Below, in pieces: positions 7,872-16,628 of a DNA stretch of 33,017 bases. Origin of the DNA: Solemya velesiana gill symbiont (GTDB lineage Bacteria > Pseudomonadota > Gammaproteobacteria > Chromatiales > Chromatiaceae). The stretch's first letter is position 1. Every line of letters starts with the position of its first letter. The notes beneath the pieces were generated by a model. It was not told the DNA's origin. It did no database searches and saw only the letters and a program-made list of their open reading frames with translations. The translations under genes were made by a program, and so were the position numbers. Where the stretch lies: positions 1 through 33,017 of the forward strand of contig NZ_MPRJ01000028.1 in the NCBI RefSeq assembly GCF_002020805.1, written 5' to 3'.

Positions 7872-8473
7872 AGCAGAGATCTCCAGGCAGGATGATCTGC
7901 AATCAGTTCCAGGGCATCCTGTAGCAGCGTCTTGCCCGGTTCGGTGTGATGCCAGGTGGATGCGCCTGAAGGGTGGGAGAGTGGGATAGTATCGGTAACT
8001 GATCCATTTATCTCAAGCTTGTGACAATGGCCGATGATATCGTTGAGCCGGTTCACCTCCATGAACTGGGTGATGGCAAGTTTTCCCACCGGGATGATCA
8101 GTTTGGGCTGCAGCAGATCGAACTCGACCCTCATCCACTGGGCGCATTTCTCAATCTCCTCATGTGTTGGTACCCGGTCACCGCCCCTGGGCTTCTTGCC
8201 GGGGAAACAACGGCACACCGCCGTCATGTAGACCCTGTGCCTGAACTGCTCTTCACTGAGACCGATGCTGTCGAACCACTTGAAGAGGGTCTTGCCTGCA
8301 GTCCATGCAAAGGGTTTTCCTGCTGGGCCTTCCTTGTCTCCCGGGGCTTGGCCGATCAGCATGACGGGTGAGATAACCGGTTCGCCTGTTACTACGGGGC
8401 CGATCATCTCGGGACAGTGCTTGCAGCGCTTCAGTTGCTCCTGGTGTTGCTTGATGGTGTCGAGTCGGTTCAT
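7868..8473 (-). CDS. Uracil-DNA glycosylase family 4/5-like protein
   Basis: About 201 residues. Family 4 features are present: the motif GQAPGDKEGPAGKPF near residue 40 (motif 1, where the pocket contacts uracil) and the C-terminal SHPSGAST segment replacing the usual HPS/A-type motif. An Fe-S-type Cys set is also present: CKHCP near the N-terminus, then CRCFPG and EKCAQW. These enzymes remove uracil from DNA produced by cytosine deamination. The ATG at 8473 (MNRLDTIKQHQ) is preferred over a TTG at 8488. It lies 18 bp downstream of the ybgA-like gene and overlaps the hydrolase start by 4 bp, so it sits inside an operon. It appears intact. Confidence 0.85.
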   Translation of the reverse strand: MNRLDTIKQHQEQLKRCKHCPEMIGPVVTGEPVISPVMLIGQAPGDKEGPAGKPFAWTAGKTLFKWFDSIGLSEEQFRHRVYMTAVCRCFPGKKPRGGDRVPTHEEIEKCAQWMRVEFDLLQPKLIIPVGKLAITQFMEVNRLNDIIGHCHKLEINGSVTDTIPLSHPSGASTWHHTEPGKTLLQDALELIADHPAWRSLL

Positions 8474-8491
8474 GAGCAGTCTATTCAAGGT

Positions 8492-9460
8492 TTAGAGCGC
8501 ATTGCGCAGCCCCAGGTTTTCTGGATGGGGTTGCAGATAGATCTGTTGCGTCATGTAGGGATCGGGATGGCGGCGGAAATAGTGCCGGAGCAGGGTGATG
8601 GGTACCACCAGTGGGATCTCTTCCCGGCGGTAGCGCTCGATGCAGTCGGCAAGCTCGGCCTTGTCATCCGCTTCAATGCTTCTCTTCAGGTAGCCCATGA
8701 TGTGCTGCAGTACGTTGACGTGGCGTTTGCGGCTGACCCTATGCTTGAGGGTGGTCATCACTTCGTTTATGTATTCCCCTGCGATCTCTTCAGGGCGGCT
8801 GCCCGAGAGATCGCTGAGCAGTTTGCCCAGGCGTTTGTAGGCTGCCTGGGAGTGAGTCATGAGCAGGTACTTGTGCCGGCTGTGGAAATCGATGAGCCCG
8901 GCAGCGCTCAAGCCCGACTGCATCAGCTGCTGCCAGCGTTGGTGGACGTAGACCCGGTTGATGAAGTTCTCCCGCAGTACCGGGTCGTTCAGTCTGCCTT
9001 CTTCCTCTACCGGCAGGTTTGGGTAATGCGCCATCAGAATGCGGGCAAAGATGCCCGATCCTTTTCTCTCGGCGCTGCCGCCAATCTCGCCCGGGTAGAC
9101 CTTCACCCGGGTCATACCGCAACTGGGTGAGTCCTTCTTGAGAATGAAACCGTTGAGCTCTCCGTAGCTTCCAACCTGTTTCTCGGAAAACAGCTCCAGC
9201 CTTTTGGTGACATCAATAGTCGGGTCCTTCACCCCCAGGGCCCTGGGTCGTGAGAATGGGCCCACCAGTCGGATGGTGGGGCGAGGCACGCCAAGGCCGA
9301 TCGCGGTCTCAGGGCAGACCGTCACATAACGCATCTCCTCGGCAAGGGGGCCGCTGATGAAACCGTCCCGCTTGTGACCGCCGTCATACCTTACCTTCTC
9401 CCCCAGGAGACAGGCACTGACGCCGACCAAAGGCTTAACATGTTGATTTCTGTCGGGCAT
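8492..9460 (-). CDS. DUF523-DUF1722 (YbgA-type) protein
   Basis: A two-domain protein of about 322 residues. The N-terminal DUF523 domain has VGVSACLLGEKVRYDGGHKRD, then CPETAIGLGVPRPTIRL and KKDSPSCG. Its conserved cysteines match those of the [4Fe-4S] thiouracil desulfidase TudS family. The C-terminal DUF1722 (YbgA) domain follows: LMTHSQAAYKRLGKLL, NVLQHIMGYLKRSIEADDKAEL, LVVPITLLRHYFRRH. The ATG at 9460 has an AGGA box six bases upstream and is preferred to a GTG at 9484. It is the first gene of the minus-strand operon and divergent from nadE across a palindrome. DUF523 may act in thio-nucleobase desulfuration; DUF1722 is of unknown function, though often found near photolyases. Confidence 0.88.
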   Translation of the reverse strand: MPDRNQHVKPLVGVSACLLGEKVRYDGGHKRDGFISGPLAEEMRYVTVCPETAIGLGVPRPTIRLVGPFSRPRALGVKDPTIDVTKRLELFSEKQVGSYGELNGFILKKDSPSCGMTRVKVYPGEIGGSAERKGSGIFARILMAHYPNLPVEEEGRLNDPVLRENFINRVYVHQRWQQLMQSGLSAAGLIDFHSRHKYLLMTHSQAAYKRLGKLLSDLSGSRPEEIAGEYINEVMTTLKHRVSRKRHVNVLQHIMGYLKRSIEADDKAELADCIERYRREEIPLVVPITLLRHYFRRHPDPYMTQQIYLQPHPENLGLRNAL

Positions 9461-9485
9461 GGGTCCTGGTTGCCAGTTGTTCACT

Positions 9486-9516
9486 TAATACTGTTTTGAT
9501 AGCCAAAACAGTATTA
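9486..9516. promoter_or_regulatory. 12-bp perfect inverted repeat in the ybgA-nadE divergent promoter region
   Basis: The arms TAATACTGTTTT (9486-9497) and AAAACAGTATTA (9505-9516) are perfectly complementary around a 7-base spacer. The site sits upstream of both the minus-strand ybgA operon and nadE, where an operator would be expected. It is not a LexA box: the CTG-to-CAG spacing is 15 instead of 10. The regulator is unknown. Confidence 0.55.
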
Positions 9517-9634
9517 TGGTGCCTTATACTTAGCAGATAAATCGCAATGCATATATCTGTGGATTGCAGGGGATTTGACGGGATATCAATCATGGCCGGG
9601 TTCAGAGTGCGGCCAGGAAACGAGAGAATAAAGC

Positions 9635-10417
9635 ATGCAGGTAGCAAAGGTCATAGATCATATTACGGACTGGCTGAACGACTATATCGACGAGTCCGGC
9701 ATGAATGGATTCGTAATCGGGGTTTCCGGTGGCATTGATTCAGCCGTCACTTCAACCCTCGGCGCGCGGACTGGAAAGACCATGCTCTGTGTGGAGATGC
9801 CCATCCACCAGGGGGTCAACCAGGTGACCCGTGCCCAGCGTCACATCGAGTTTCTCAAGAGCAACTATCCCAACGTCGAATCCATCGAGGTGCCCTTGAC
9901 CCCGACATTCGAAAGCCTGGTTAAGGCACTATCACCGGTACAGGAGGAGTGGCAGGACATGGCCCTGGTCAACACCCGTGCCCGCCTGCGCATGACCACG
10001 CTCTACTACTTTGCCGCCTTCCACGATTACTTGGTGCTGGGTACCGGCAACAAGGTGGAGGACTTCGGCATCGGTTTCTACACCAAGTACGGTGACGGTG
10101 GCGTGGACCTGAGTCCCATTGCCGATCTCAACAAGACCGAGGTCTACGCCCTGGGGCGTGAACTGGGCGTCAACACCGAAATTCTGGAAGCCCCGCCGAC
10201 AGATGGCCTTTGGCACGACGACCGCACCGACGAGGACCAGATCGGCGCCAGCTATCCTGAGCTGGAGTGGGCCATGGAGTTCGAGGGGGACGAGAGCGGC
10301 CTGTCCGAGCGCGAACAGGAGGTGATGGCCATCTACCGCAGGCTCAACAAGGCCAACCAGCACAAGATGCTGCCGATTCCGGTCTGCATGATTCCCGAAA
10401 ATCTACGTAACGGCTGA
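9635..10417 (+). CDS. nadE: NAD+ synthetase (ammonia- or amide-dependent)
   Basis: A 260-residue single-domain NAD synthetase. It adenylates nicotinic acid adenine dinucleotide and amidates it to NAD+, the last step of NAD synthesis. The ATP-pyrophosphatase P-loop SGGIDSA is at residues 31-37. NTRARLRMTTLY, LGTGNKVEDFGIGFYTKYGDGGVDL-SPIADLNKTEVYALGRELG and APPTDGLW follow in the expected order. No glutaminase (nitrilase) domain is fused, so ammonia is the expected donor. Start ATG at 9635, weak GAGAG box upstream. It is intact. It is divergent from the ybgA operon and followed by the palindrome preceding mrfA. Confidence 0.95.
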   Translation: MQVAKVIDHITDWLNDYIDESGMNGFVIGVSGGIDSAVTSTLGARTGKTMLCVEMPIHQGVNQVTRAQRHIEFLKSNYPNVESIEVPLTPTFESLVKALSPVQEEWQDMALVNTRARLRMTTLYYFAAFHDYLVLGTGNKVEDFGIGFYTKYGDGGVDLSPIADLNKTEVYALGRELGVNTEILEAPPTDGLWHDDRTDEDQIGASYPELEWAMEFEGDESGLSEREQEVMAIYRRLNKANQHKMLPIPVCMIPENLRNG

Positions 10418-10455
10418 GAGTCACAAAAAACGCAGATCGATTGTCGGCTTGTTAG

Positions 10456-10500
10456 TTCTCGTTTTGTTCTATGCTCTACGGATATAGAACAAAACGAGAA
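10456..10500. promoter_or_regulatory. 17-bp perfect palindrome upstream of mrfA
   Basis: The arms TTCTCGTTTTGTTCTAT (10456-10472) and ATAGAACAAAACGAGAA (10484-10500) are perfect complements with an 11-base spacer. The right arm ends 7 bases before the mrfA start. No T-run follows, so a terminator for nadE is unlikely. An operator or a 5'-UTR hairpin covering translation initiation is more plausible. It does not match the gammaproteobacterial LexA consensus CTGT-N8-ACAG. Confidence 0.6.
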
Positions 10501-10507
10501 TACGCAG

Positions 10508-12800
10508 ATGTGTTTACAGGCAGAGCGGATCCTTCCCGATGCCGATGATCCGGTCCGCTCCCTGGCGGCGGCGCTGAAGCGAAAGTACGGTTCACGTATT
10601 ACCGATGAATTGCTGATTCCCGAGAAAGCGGGGCGGTATGCGTCCCTGCCGGGGGATCTGGACCCACGCCTGGCGCAGGCACTTCGCAAGCGCGGGCTCT
10701 CCCGGCTCTACAGCCACCAGTCCGAAGCCTGGGAAATTGCAGCCAGTGAGCGCCACTTCGTGGTGGTCACGCCCACCGCTTCGGGCAAGACCCTCTGCTA
10801 CAACCTGCCTGTGCTGCAGTCGGTGCTGCAGGGGCAGAGCAAGGCGCTCTACCTGTTTCCCACCAAGGCCCTGGCCCAGGACCAAGTGGCGGAGCTGATC
10901 GAGCTGAACAAGGCGGCGGATCTCGGTGTCCGTACCTTCACCTTCGACGGCGACACACCGGGGGATGCCCGCAAGGCAGTGCGCACCCGCGGGGATATCG
11001 TGGTCTCCAATCCCGACATGCTGCACCAGGGCATACTCCCTCACCACACCAAGTGGGCCCAGTTCTTCGAGAACCTGCGCTACGTGGTGATCGACGAGAT
11101 GCACAGCTACCGCGGCGTGTTCGGTTCCGACGTGGCCAACGTGATCCGCCGCCTGGTGCGTGTCTGTCGTTTCTACGGCAGTGAGCCCCAGTTCATCTGC
11201 TGCTCGGCCACCATCGCCAACCCGGCGGAACTGGCGGCCCAACTGCTGGGAGAACCGGTGGAGGCGATCACCGAGAGCGGGGCACCCCAGGGTGAGAAGC
11301 AGCTGCTGCTCTGGAATCCGCCGGTGATCAATCCCGACCTGGGCATCCGCGCCTCCAACCGCTCCCAGAGCAATCGAATAGCACGCCTGTCGACCCGTAT
11401 GGGGTTAAAGAGCATCCTGTTTGCACAGTCCCGTCTCATGGTGGAGGTACTGACCAAGTATCTGAAGGATGTGTTCGACAAGGATCCCCGCAAGCCGCCC
11501 CGTGTCGCCGCCTACCGGGGCGGTTACCTGCCCACAGAACGACGCAGCACCGAGAGTAAACTGCGCAGCGGATCCATCGACTGCGTGGTATCCACCTCGG
11601 CCCTGGAGCTGGGGGTGGATATTGGTGCCCTGGGGGTACTGGTGGCCTCCATCCAGCCCCTGAACCAGTACATCGTACGCAATCCCGATTTCTTTCTCGG
11701 CGCATCACCGGAGCACGGCAGGATCGATCCCAACCAGCTTCTTATATTGCTGGAGCATGTACGCTGCGCCGCGTTCGAACTGCCGTTCCGTTCGGGCGAG
11801 TCACTGGATGAGCTGCTTGCCTACCTGCAGGAAGAGGGGGTGCTCCACCGGGAGGCGGAGCAGTGGCACTGGACGGCTGACAGCTATCCCGCCAACAGTG
11901 TCTCCCTGCGTTCGGTGGCCGAGGGCAACTTCGTGGTGATCGATACCACTGACGGTGGTCAGCAGGTGATCGCAGAGGTGGACTACACCGCCGCTCCCAC
12001 CACCCTGTACGAGGGAGCGATCTACATGATCTAGTCCCAGCCCTACCAGGTGGAGCGGTTGGACTGGGAGGGGCGCAAGGCGTTTGTTACCCAGACCCGG
12101 GCGGATTACTACACCGACGCCATCGACTACACCCGGTTGAAGATCCTGGATGCCTTCGAGCGCGCTTGCGGCGGGCAGGCGGAGACTGCACATGGCGAGG
12201 TGCACATGGTATGCCGCATCGCCGGCTACAAGAAGATTCGCTACTACACCCATGAGAATGTCGGCTTCGGAAAGATCAACCTGCCGGACCAGGAGATGCA
12301 TACCACGGCGGCCTGGTGGCAGGTGAGACTGGGTGTGCTGGAGGATCACTTTCCAAATCGACAGCAGGCGTTGGACGGCTTTCTGGGTGCGGCCTACGCC
12401 ATGCATCACGTGGCTGCCCTAAGCATGATGTCGGAGCCCAGGGACCTGGAGCGCGCCGTGGGCGACGGCGACGCCAAGTGGTTTGCCACAGTGGGTGCAA
12501 ACGGCCGCGGACAGATCCGTGGTATCGAGGGCGAGGAGCTCAGCCCTGACGCACAGGGGCGGTTCAGAACCGCGGTGTTTCTCTACGACAACTACCCCGG
12601 AGGGGGGGGGACTCTCAGCACCGCTGTTCGATCGGCGTGAAGAGGTAGTGCGCCAGGCCCGCCAGATGATCCAGGAGTGCGACTGCAGCTACGGTTGCCC
12701 CTCTTGTGTGGGTCCGATACTTGCCTCTGACGAAGCGCGTGGATTCTCTCCCAAGCAGGCGGCACTACAGGTATTGGAGCTGTTCGAACATGAATCTTAA
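10508..12800 (+). pseudogene. mrfA: MrfA/YprA-type DEAD/DEAH-box helicase with DUF1998-type C-terminus, decayed
   Basis: The homologue of B. subtilis MrfA (YprA), a 3'-5' DNA helicase for mitomycin-type lesion repair. Motifs seen: Q-motif region YSHQSEAWE, Walker A TPTASGKT, DEMH box, SATIANP, TSALELGVDIG. The C-terminus has the four-Cys metal motif CDCSYGCPSC. Three lesions are visible. First, an in-frame deletion of roughly 35 residues removes motif VI (QxxGRAGR) between ELGVDIGAL and GVLVASIQPLNQY. Second, an in-frame TAG sits at 12032-12034, where CAG (Gln) would fit; the same frame continues with QPYQVERLDWEGR. Third, a frameshift in the nine-G run at 12602-12610 separates FLYDNYPGG from LSAPLFDRREEVVRQA. 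A helicase without motif VI should be dead even if translated. Confidence 0.9.
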
Positions 12801-14012
12801 AAGCAGGCTGGCGCTGTTGCGTGAGCAGAGCGGTGTGATCTCGGGGCGCCAGTTGCAGGAGCAGAAAGCGGATCTCAGGGTGCGTCTCGAACGTATGCAA
12901 ACCGGCGCACGTGAGAGGATGACAACCCGCAAGCAACTCTCTGAGGATGATCTCGCCGGGCAGCTTGATGGCGAGGTGATTGCAGAGAGCCTGGTGCTTG
13001 TTGAAGAGCGTTTTCAATTGAATCACAAGCACGGCCTGCAGAGCCTCGAGTCCCTGGTAAGGCATGAGTGCACGCTGCCGGGTATCGATACCCCGGAACC
13101 ACATAAACTGCTCTTCATGGATACCGAGACCACCGGACTGTCGGGTGGCAGCGGTACCCTGGTGTTCATGCTCGGACTGGCACGCATGGAGGATACTGAA
13201 CTGGTTCTTCGCCAATACCTGCTCACCGCTTTTGCCGGTGAAAAGATGATGTTCGAACACTGTGCACAGTGGTTGAGCGGTGATGAAACCCTGGTCACCT
13301 TTAACGGCAAGAGCATCGATGTGCCGTTGCTGGCCACCCGCAGCCGCATGGTTCGCGTTGAGGATCTCTTCGGCAGACTGGATCACATCGATCTGCTCCA
13401 TCCCGTGCGTCGTGCATTCAGATCCCAATGGCCGGAGTGCCGTCTCGGTACTGCAGAAAACAAGCTTCTCGGATTTGAACGAGTCGACGACCTTTCCGGT
13501 GCCGAGGCTCCAGGTGCCTGGTTCGACTGGATACGCTATGGCAATCCCATTCGCCTGGCTGGCGTGTTGAAACATAATCGTTGGGACATCATCAGCCTGG
13601 CAGCACTGTTGCCCCTGTTATCCAGGGTTTACGGCAGTCCCGGTGAGTGGAATGCAGATGCGTTCTCCATTACACAAGCCTGGATCAGGTCGGGAGATGA
13701 ACTTACGGCGCTGCGGCTATTGGAAGCCTCTAAAGAGCGTCTGTCGATCCGGGGTTGGAAAGGGCTGGCCTAGCTATGGCGTCGGCGTAACAACTGGGAG
13801 AAGGCCTGCGCGATCTGGTCCAATTTGTCGGGTCAGGGCGATGCCGAAGCCATTGAACAGCTGGCGAAGTATCACGAGCATGTGAAAAGGATTTTGCATT
13901 TGCCCTCAGGCTGAACCGACGACTCCCGGACAGCGTGGAAAGCCGCAAACGAACACGACGTTTGTGGGCAAAAATATTCCCGGATCAAAGACATATGGAG
14001 TTGATGATCTAG
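12790..14012 (+). pseudogene. mrfB: MrfB/YprB-type RNase H-like exonuclease with TPR tail, decayed
   Basis: The partner of MrfA (YprB), a DEDD-type 3'-5' exonuclease. Catalytic acidic residues are visible in FMDTETTGLSGGSGTLVF (D, E), FNGKSIDVPLL (D) and HNRWDIISLAALL (D). It starts at ATG 12790, overlapping the end of mrfA by 11 bp, as in the known yprA-yprB pairs. An in-frame TAG at 13771-13773 interrupts the protein before its TPR-like tail. The same frame then reads LWRRRNNWEKACAIW and AIEQLAKYHEHVKR. A one-base loss near 13885-13892 shifts the last part, which resumes as DFAFALRLNRRLPDS up to a TAG at 14010-14012. The nuclease domain up to 13770 could still be made as a truncated protein. 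Confidence 0.88.
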
Positions 14013-14119
14013 GGCGTGTTTCCTGATTCTGGCGATCGTGCACCATTACATGAATCCTGTTTCCGAACTATCCTTTGGAGAGAGATCAGTTGTTTCCTGA
14101 GATTTTTCAGGGAGACTGA

Positions 14120-15853
14120 ATGAAGCGGATAAGTTCTCAACTAATAAAGGCTCTGCTTGGAAACTGGATTCGATGGCACACCCAAGCGTCAATTATGCAG
14201 CTCTTGGCAAGGTTACCAGCCACACGGTAATCGCGGTTGCCGTCTGGACCCTGATCGTCGCAGTTTCCCTGGGTTGGAATATCCTGAACGAGCAGTACCA
14301 GGCATTTGGTCTGGCCCAGGAGGAGGCCCGGGCCAGCTTCGACAAGGACCAGGCCTTTCGCCTTTGGGCTACGCGCCACGGTGGGGTTTACGTACTGGCG
14401 AATGAGCGACGGAGTGGACTATCTGCGCCTGATGCGTCCCATGATCGTTAAGAAGGGATGCCTGAAATGTCACGGTCATCAGGGATACGAAGTGGGGGAT
14501 GTGCGTGGAGGCGTTGGTGTCATCGTGCCAATGACGCACTACTACCAGGAGCAGGCCAAGGCAGTCAACGCGCTGCTCTGGACCCATGGTGGAATCTGGA
14601 TTCTGGGATTGGGCGGGATTGCTTATATTTGCCGCCAGAACATCAAACGCGCTGTAGAACACCACCGGGCCCAATCAGTGCTGCAGGAGAGCGAAGTCCG
14701 TTTCCGGACACTTGTGGAAAATGCCGTTGATGCCTTTTTCCTGATTGATGTGAACGGTGATATCAGGGATGTAAATACACGGGCCTGTGAGAGCCTGGGC
14801 TACAGCCGGGATGAACTTCTCACGCTCAATGTCTCGGACTTCGATGTGGATTTTCCCAAGGATAAACTGGATCAGTTTATACAGCTTGTTGAGGATCAGG
14901 GAACACAGACTGCAGAAGGCACCCATAAACGCAAGGACGGCGATCAGTTTCCTGTTGAGGTTCGTGTTGGGCCGATCGAGATTGAAAGGCAGCCACACCT
15001 GATGGCACAGGTACGTGACATCTCGGAACGCAAGGAGGCTGAGACAAGACGACAAAGAGACGAAGTGCGTCTTGCGGCGCAGTACGACCTTGCTATGTAT
15101 CATGCGGAGAATGAACGCGATTTGATTGAATATGCCATCGAGGAGGGCGTGCGCCTGACCCGAAGTACGGGGACCTACCTCCACTTCTTCCATCACGAAT
15201 CCCGGGAGATCGAGCTCTACACCTGGTCGAAAGGGGTGCTTGAGATCTGCACTGCGCTGGAGGAGAAACACTACCAGCTGGAGATGGCCGGTATCTGGGC
15301 TGACTGCCTGCGTGAGGGCAAACCGGCTATTCATAACGATTACCCCGGGATGGAGGGCAAGAAGGGGCTGCCTGAAGAGATACCGCCCCTGATCGAACGG
15401 ACCCTTGAGTTGGCAGCGGTGGATTACGATCTGAAGAAGAAATACGACTTCCGCAATATTGAGATTGTACGAGAGACGGGGGATGATCTGCCCCTGGTTC
15501 CCTGTATCGCCTCTGAAATGCAGCAGGTTTTACTCAACCTGTTGCGCAACTCCGCCCAGGCACTGTTTGAACAGAAAGAGCGGGGAGAACATGCACGTAT
15601 AACATTGACCACGTGCAAAGAGGACGGCATGTTCAAGATCGTGGTGGAAGATGACGGTCCCGGTATGGACGAGGAAACCACTCATCGTGTCTTCGAGCCG
15701 TTCTTCACCACCCGTCCGGTAGGGCAGGGTACGGGGCTTGGCCTGTCGGTATCCTATTTCATCGTATGTGAAGAGCACGGTGGGCGGATGAGCGTGGATT
15801 CCGTACCGGGTCAGGGGACTGCAATCAGCATCTATCTTCCCCTCGAAGCCTGA
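14120..15853 (+). pseudogene. Haem-c (DUF3365/Tll0287-like)-PAS-GAF sensor histidine kinase, damaged
   Basis: Order seen: an N-terminal membrane segment (VIAVAVWTLIVAVSLGW), the start of a periplasmic DUF3365 domain (RLWATRHGGVYV), a haem-c motif CLKCH at 14459-14473, a second membrane segment (WTHGGIWILGLGGIAYI), a PAS domain, part of a GAF domain, and an HATPase domain (LLNLLRNSAQAL N-box, DDGPGMD, FEPFFTT, GQGTGLGLSV). Two lesions are inferred. Most of the DUF3365 domain is missing around 14400, with a frame change between TRHGGVYV and DGVDYLRLMRP. The GAF domain jumps from GMEGKKGLPE straight to EIPPLIERTLELA, losing the HisKA phosphoacceptor helix in frame. The start is uncertain (ATG 14120 with GGAG, or ATG 14173, in different frames). 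Confidence 0.78.
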
Positions 15854-15875
15854 GTCACTTCATTATTCCAGCGCA

Positions 15876-15909
15876 AAAAAACGCCTGCAGTTACCTGCAG
15901 GCGTTTTTT
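15876..15909. terminator. Bidirectional intrinsic terminator between sensor kinase and sgp genes
   Basis: A perfect 15-bp stem, AAAAAACGCCTGCAG (15876-15890) and its complement (15895-15909), with a TTAC loop. It has A6 on one side and T6 on the other, so it works as a classic terminator for both the plus-strand kinase and the minus-strand sgp genes that converge here. Confidence 0.93.
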
Positions 15910-15928
15910 GAGCAAGCTGGAAGTCAGC

Positions 15929-16450
15929 TTAGATGTTGCGCTGGGCGCGACGCTCATCCATCTCTTTCATCATGTCAGCGCGACGATCTTCCATCTGCTT
16001 GCGGATCTCGTCGTGGCTGGCGCCGAAAGCGGGCATCTCAGGAATTTCGGGCATCTCGTGCTGGAAAGGTGCAGCGTGAGGTGCGAAAGGAGCGGGCATG
16101 GCGCCACGATCAGCGGTGAACTGCTCGGCGAACTTGCGCTGTGCTTCCATGGCGTCCTGCATGGCCTTGGTCTGCTGTTCAGCCATAGCTTTCTGGTGCT
16201 CTTCGGTCATGGCGATAGGCGCGCCGTAACCGTAAGGGGCATGGCCGTAAGGCGCGTAACCGTAGTAGGGGTGACCATAGCTGTAACCACGACCGTAGGC
16301 AGAGCTGCGACCGCTGAAGCTCATGTTGAAAGAACCGGTGCCGTCGCCCCAGCCGTCACCCAGGCCATTCCAGGGGCCGCCCCACCAGGCGCTGGCAGTC
16401 ATAGAAGCGGTAGCAAATGCTGCAGCAGAAACAATTTTGATCATTTTCAT
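15929..16450 (-). CDS. Sulfur-globule protein with charged C-terminal tail
   Basis: A 173-residue secreted protein. The signal peptide [21 protein letters not shown] ends before [16 protein letters not shown], the start found in sulfur-globule envelope proteins. A Gly/Tyr-rich low-complexity section follows ([26 protein letters not shown]) to about residue 85. From about residue 86 the protein changes to a charged, probably helical tail of about 90 residues rich in Glu, Lys, Arg, Met and Gln, ending in DERRAQRNI. Allochromatium SgpA/B lack such a tail, while SgpD is described as containing coiled coil. The start at 16450 has GGTTCACGGAA upstream. It is the second gene of an sgp pair with an intergenic hairpin upstream and a strong terminator downstream. 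Confidence 0.85.
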   Translation of the reverse strand: MKMIKIVSAAAFATASMTASAWWGGPWNGLGDGWGDGTGSFNMSFSGRSSAYGRGYSYGHPYYGYAPYGHAPYGYGAPIAMTEEHQKAMAEQQTKAMQDAMEAQRKFAEQFTADRGAMPAPFAPHAAPFQHEMPEIPEMPAFGASHDEIRKQMEDRRADMMKEMDERRAQRNI

Positions 16451-16488
16451 TTCCGTGAACCTTTTGCGTTTCTGGTAGAGTACTGCGG

Positions 16489-16533
16489 CTCTCGGATTTG
16501 GGTAGTCCGACGAGGGTCTCCCAAATCCGAGAG
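16489..16533 (-). promoter_or_regulatory. 14-bp perfect inverted repeat between the two sgp genes
   Basis: The arms CTCTCGGATTTGGG (16489-16502) and CCCAAATCCGAGAG (16520-16533) are perfectly complementary around a 17-base loop. It lies after the stop of the upstream sgp gene and about 40 bases before the start of the downstream one. No T-run follows in the minus direction. It may be an mRNA processing or stability hairpin, or an operator for a separate promoter. Confidence 0.6.
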
Positions 16534-16628
16534 TCTCTGCTCTGATTTTGTAAAAAATAGTGTTGGGTTTTGGCACATCCGTGTGCCTGGGCCGTCCCTG
16601 GTGGCTAGTTAAGTCTGTAAATCAGATC

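Noticed and set aside
9486-9516. LexA box upstream of nadE/ybgA
   Set aside because: CTG and CAG are 15 bases apart; gammaproteobacterial LexA sites need 10.
10456-10500. Terminator of nadE
   Set aside because: No T-run follows the right arm; the hairpin sits directly before the next start codon.
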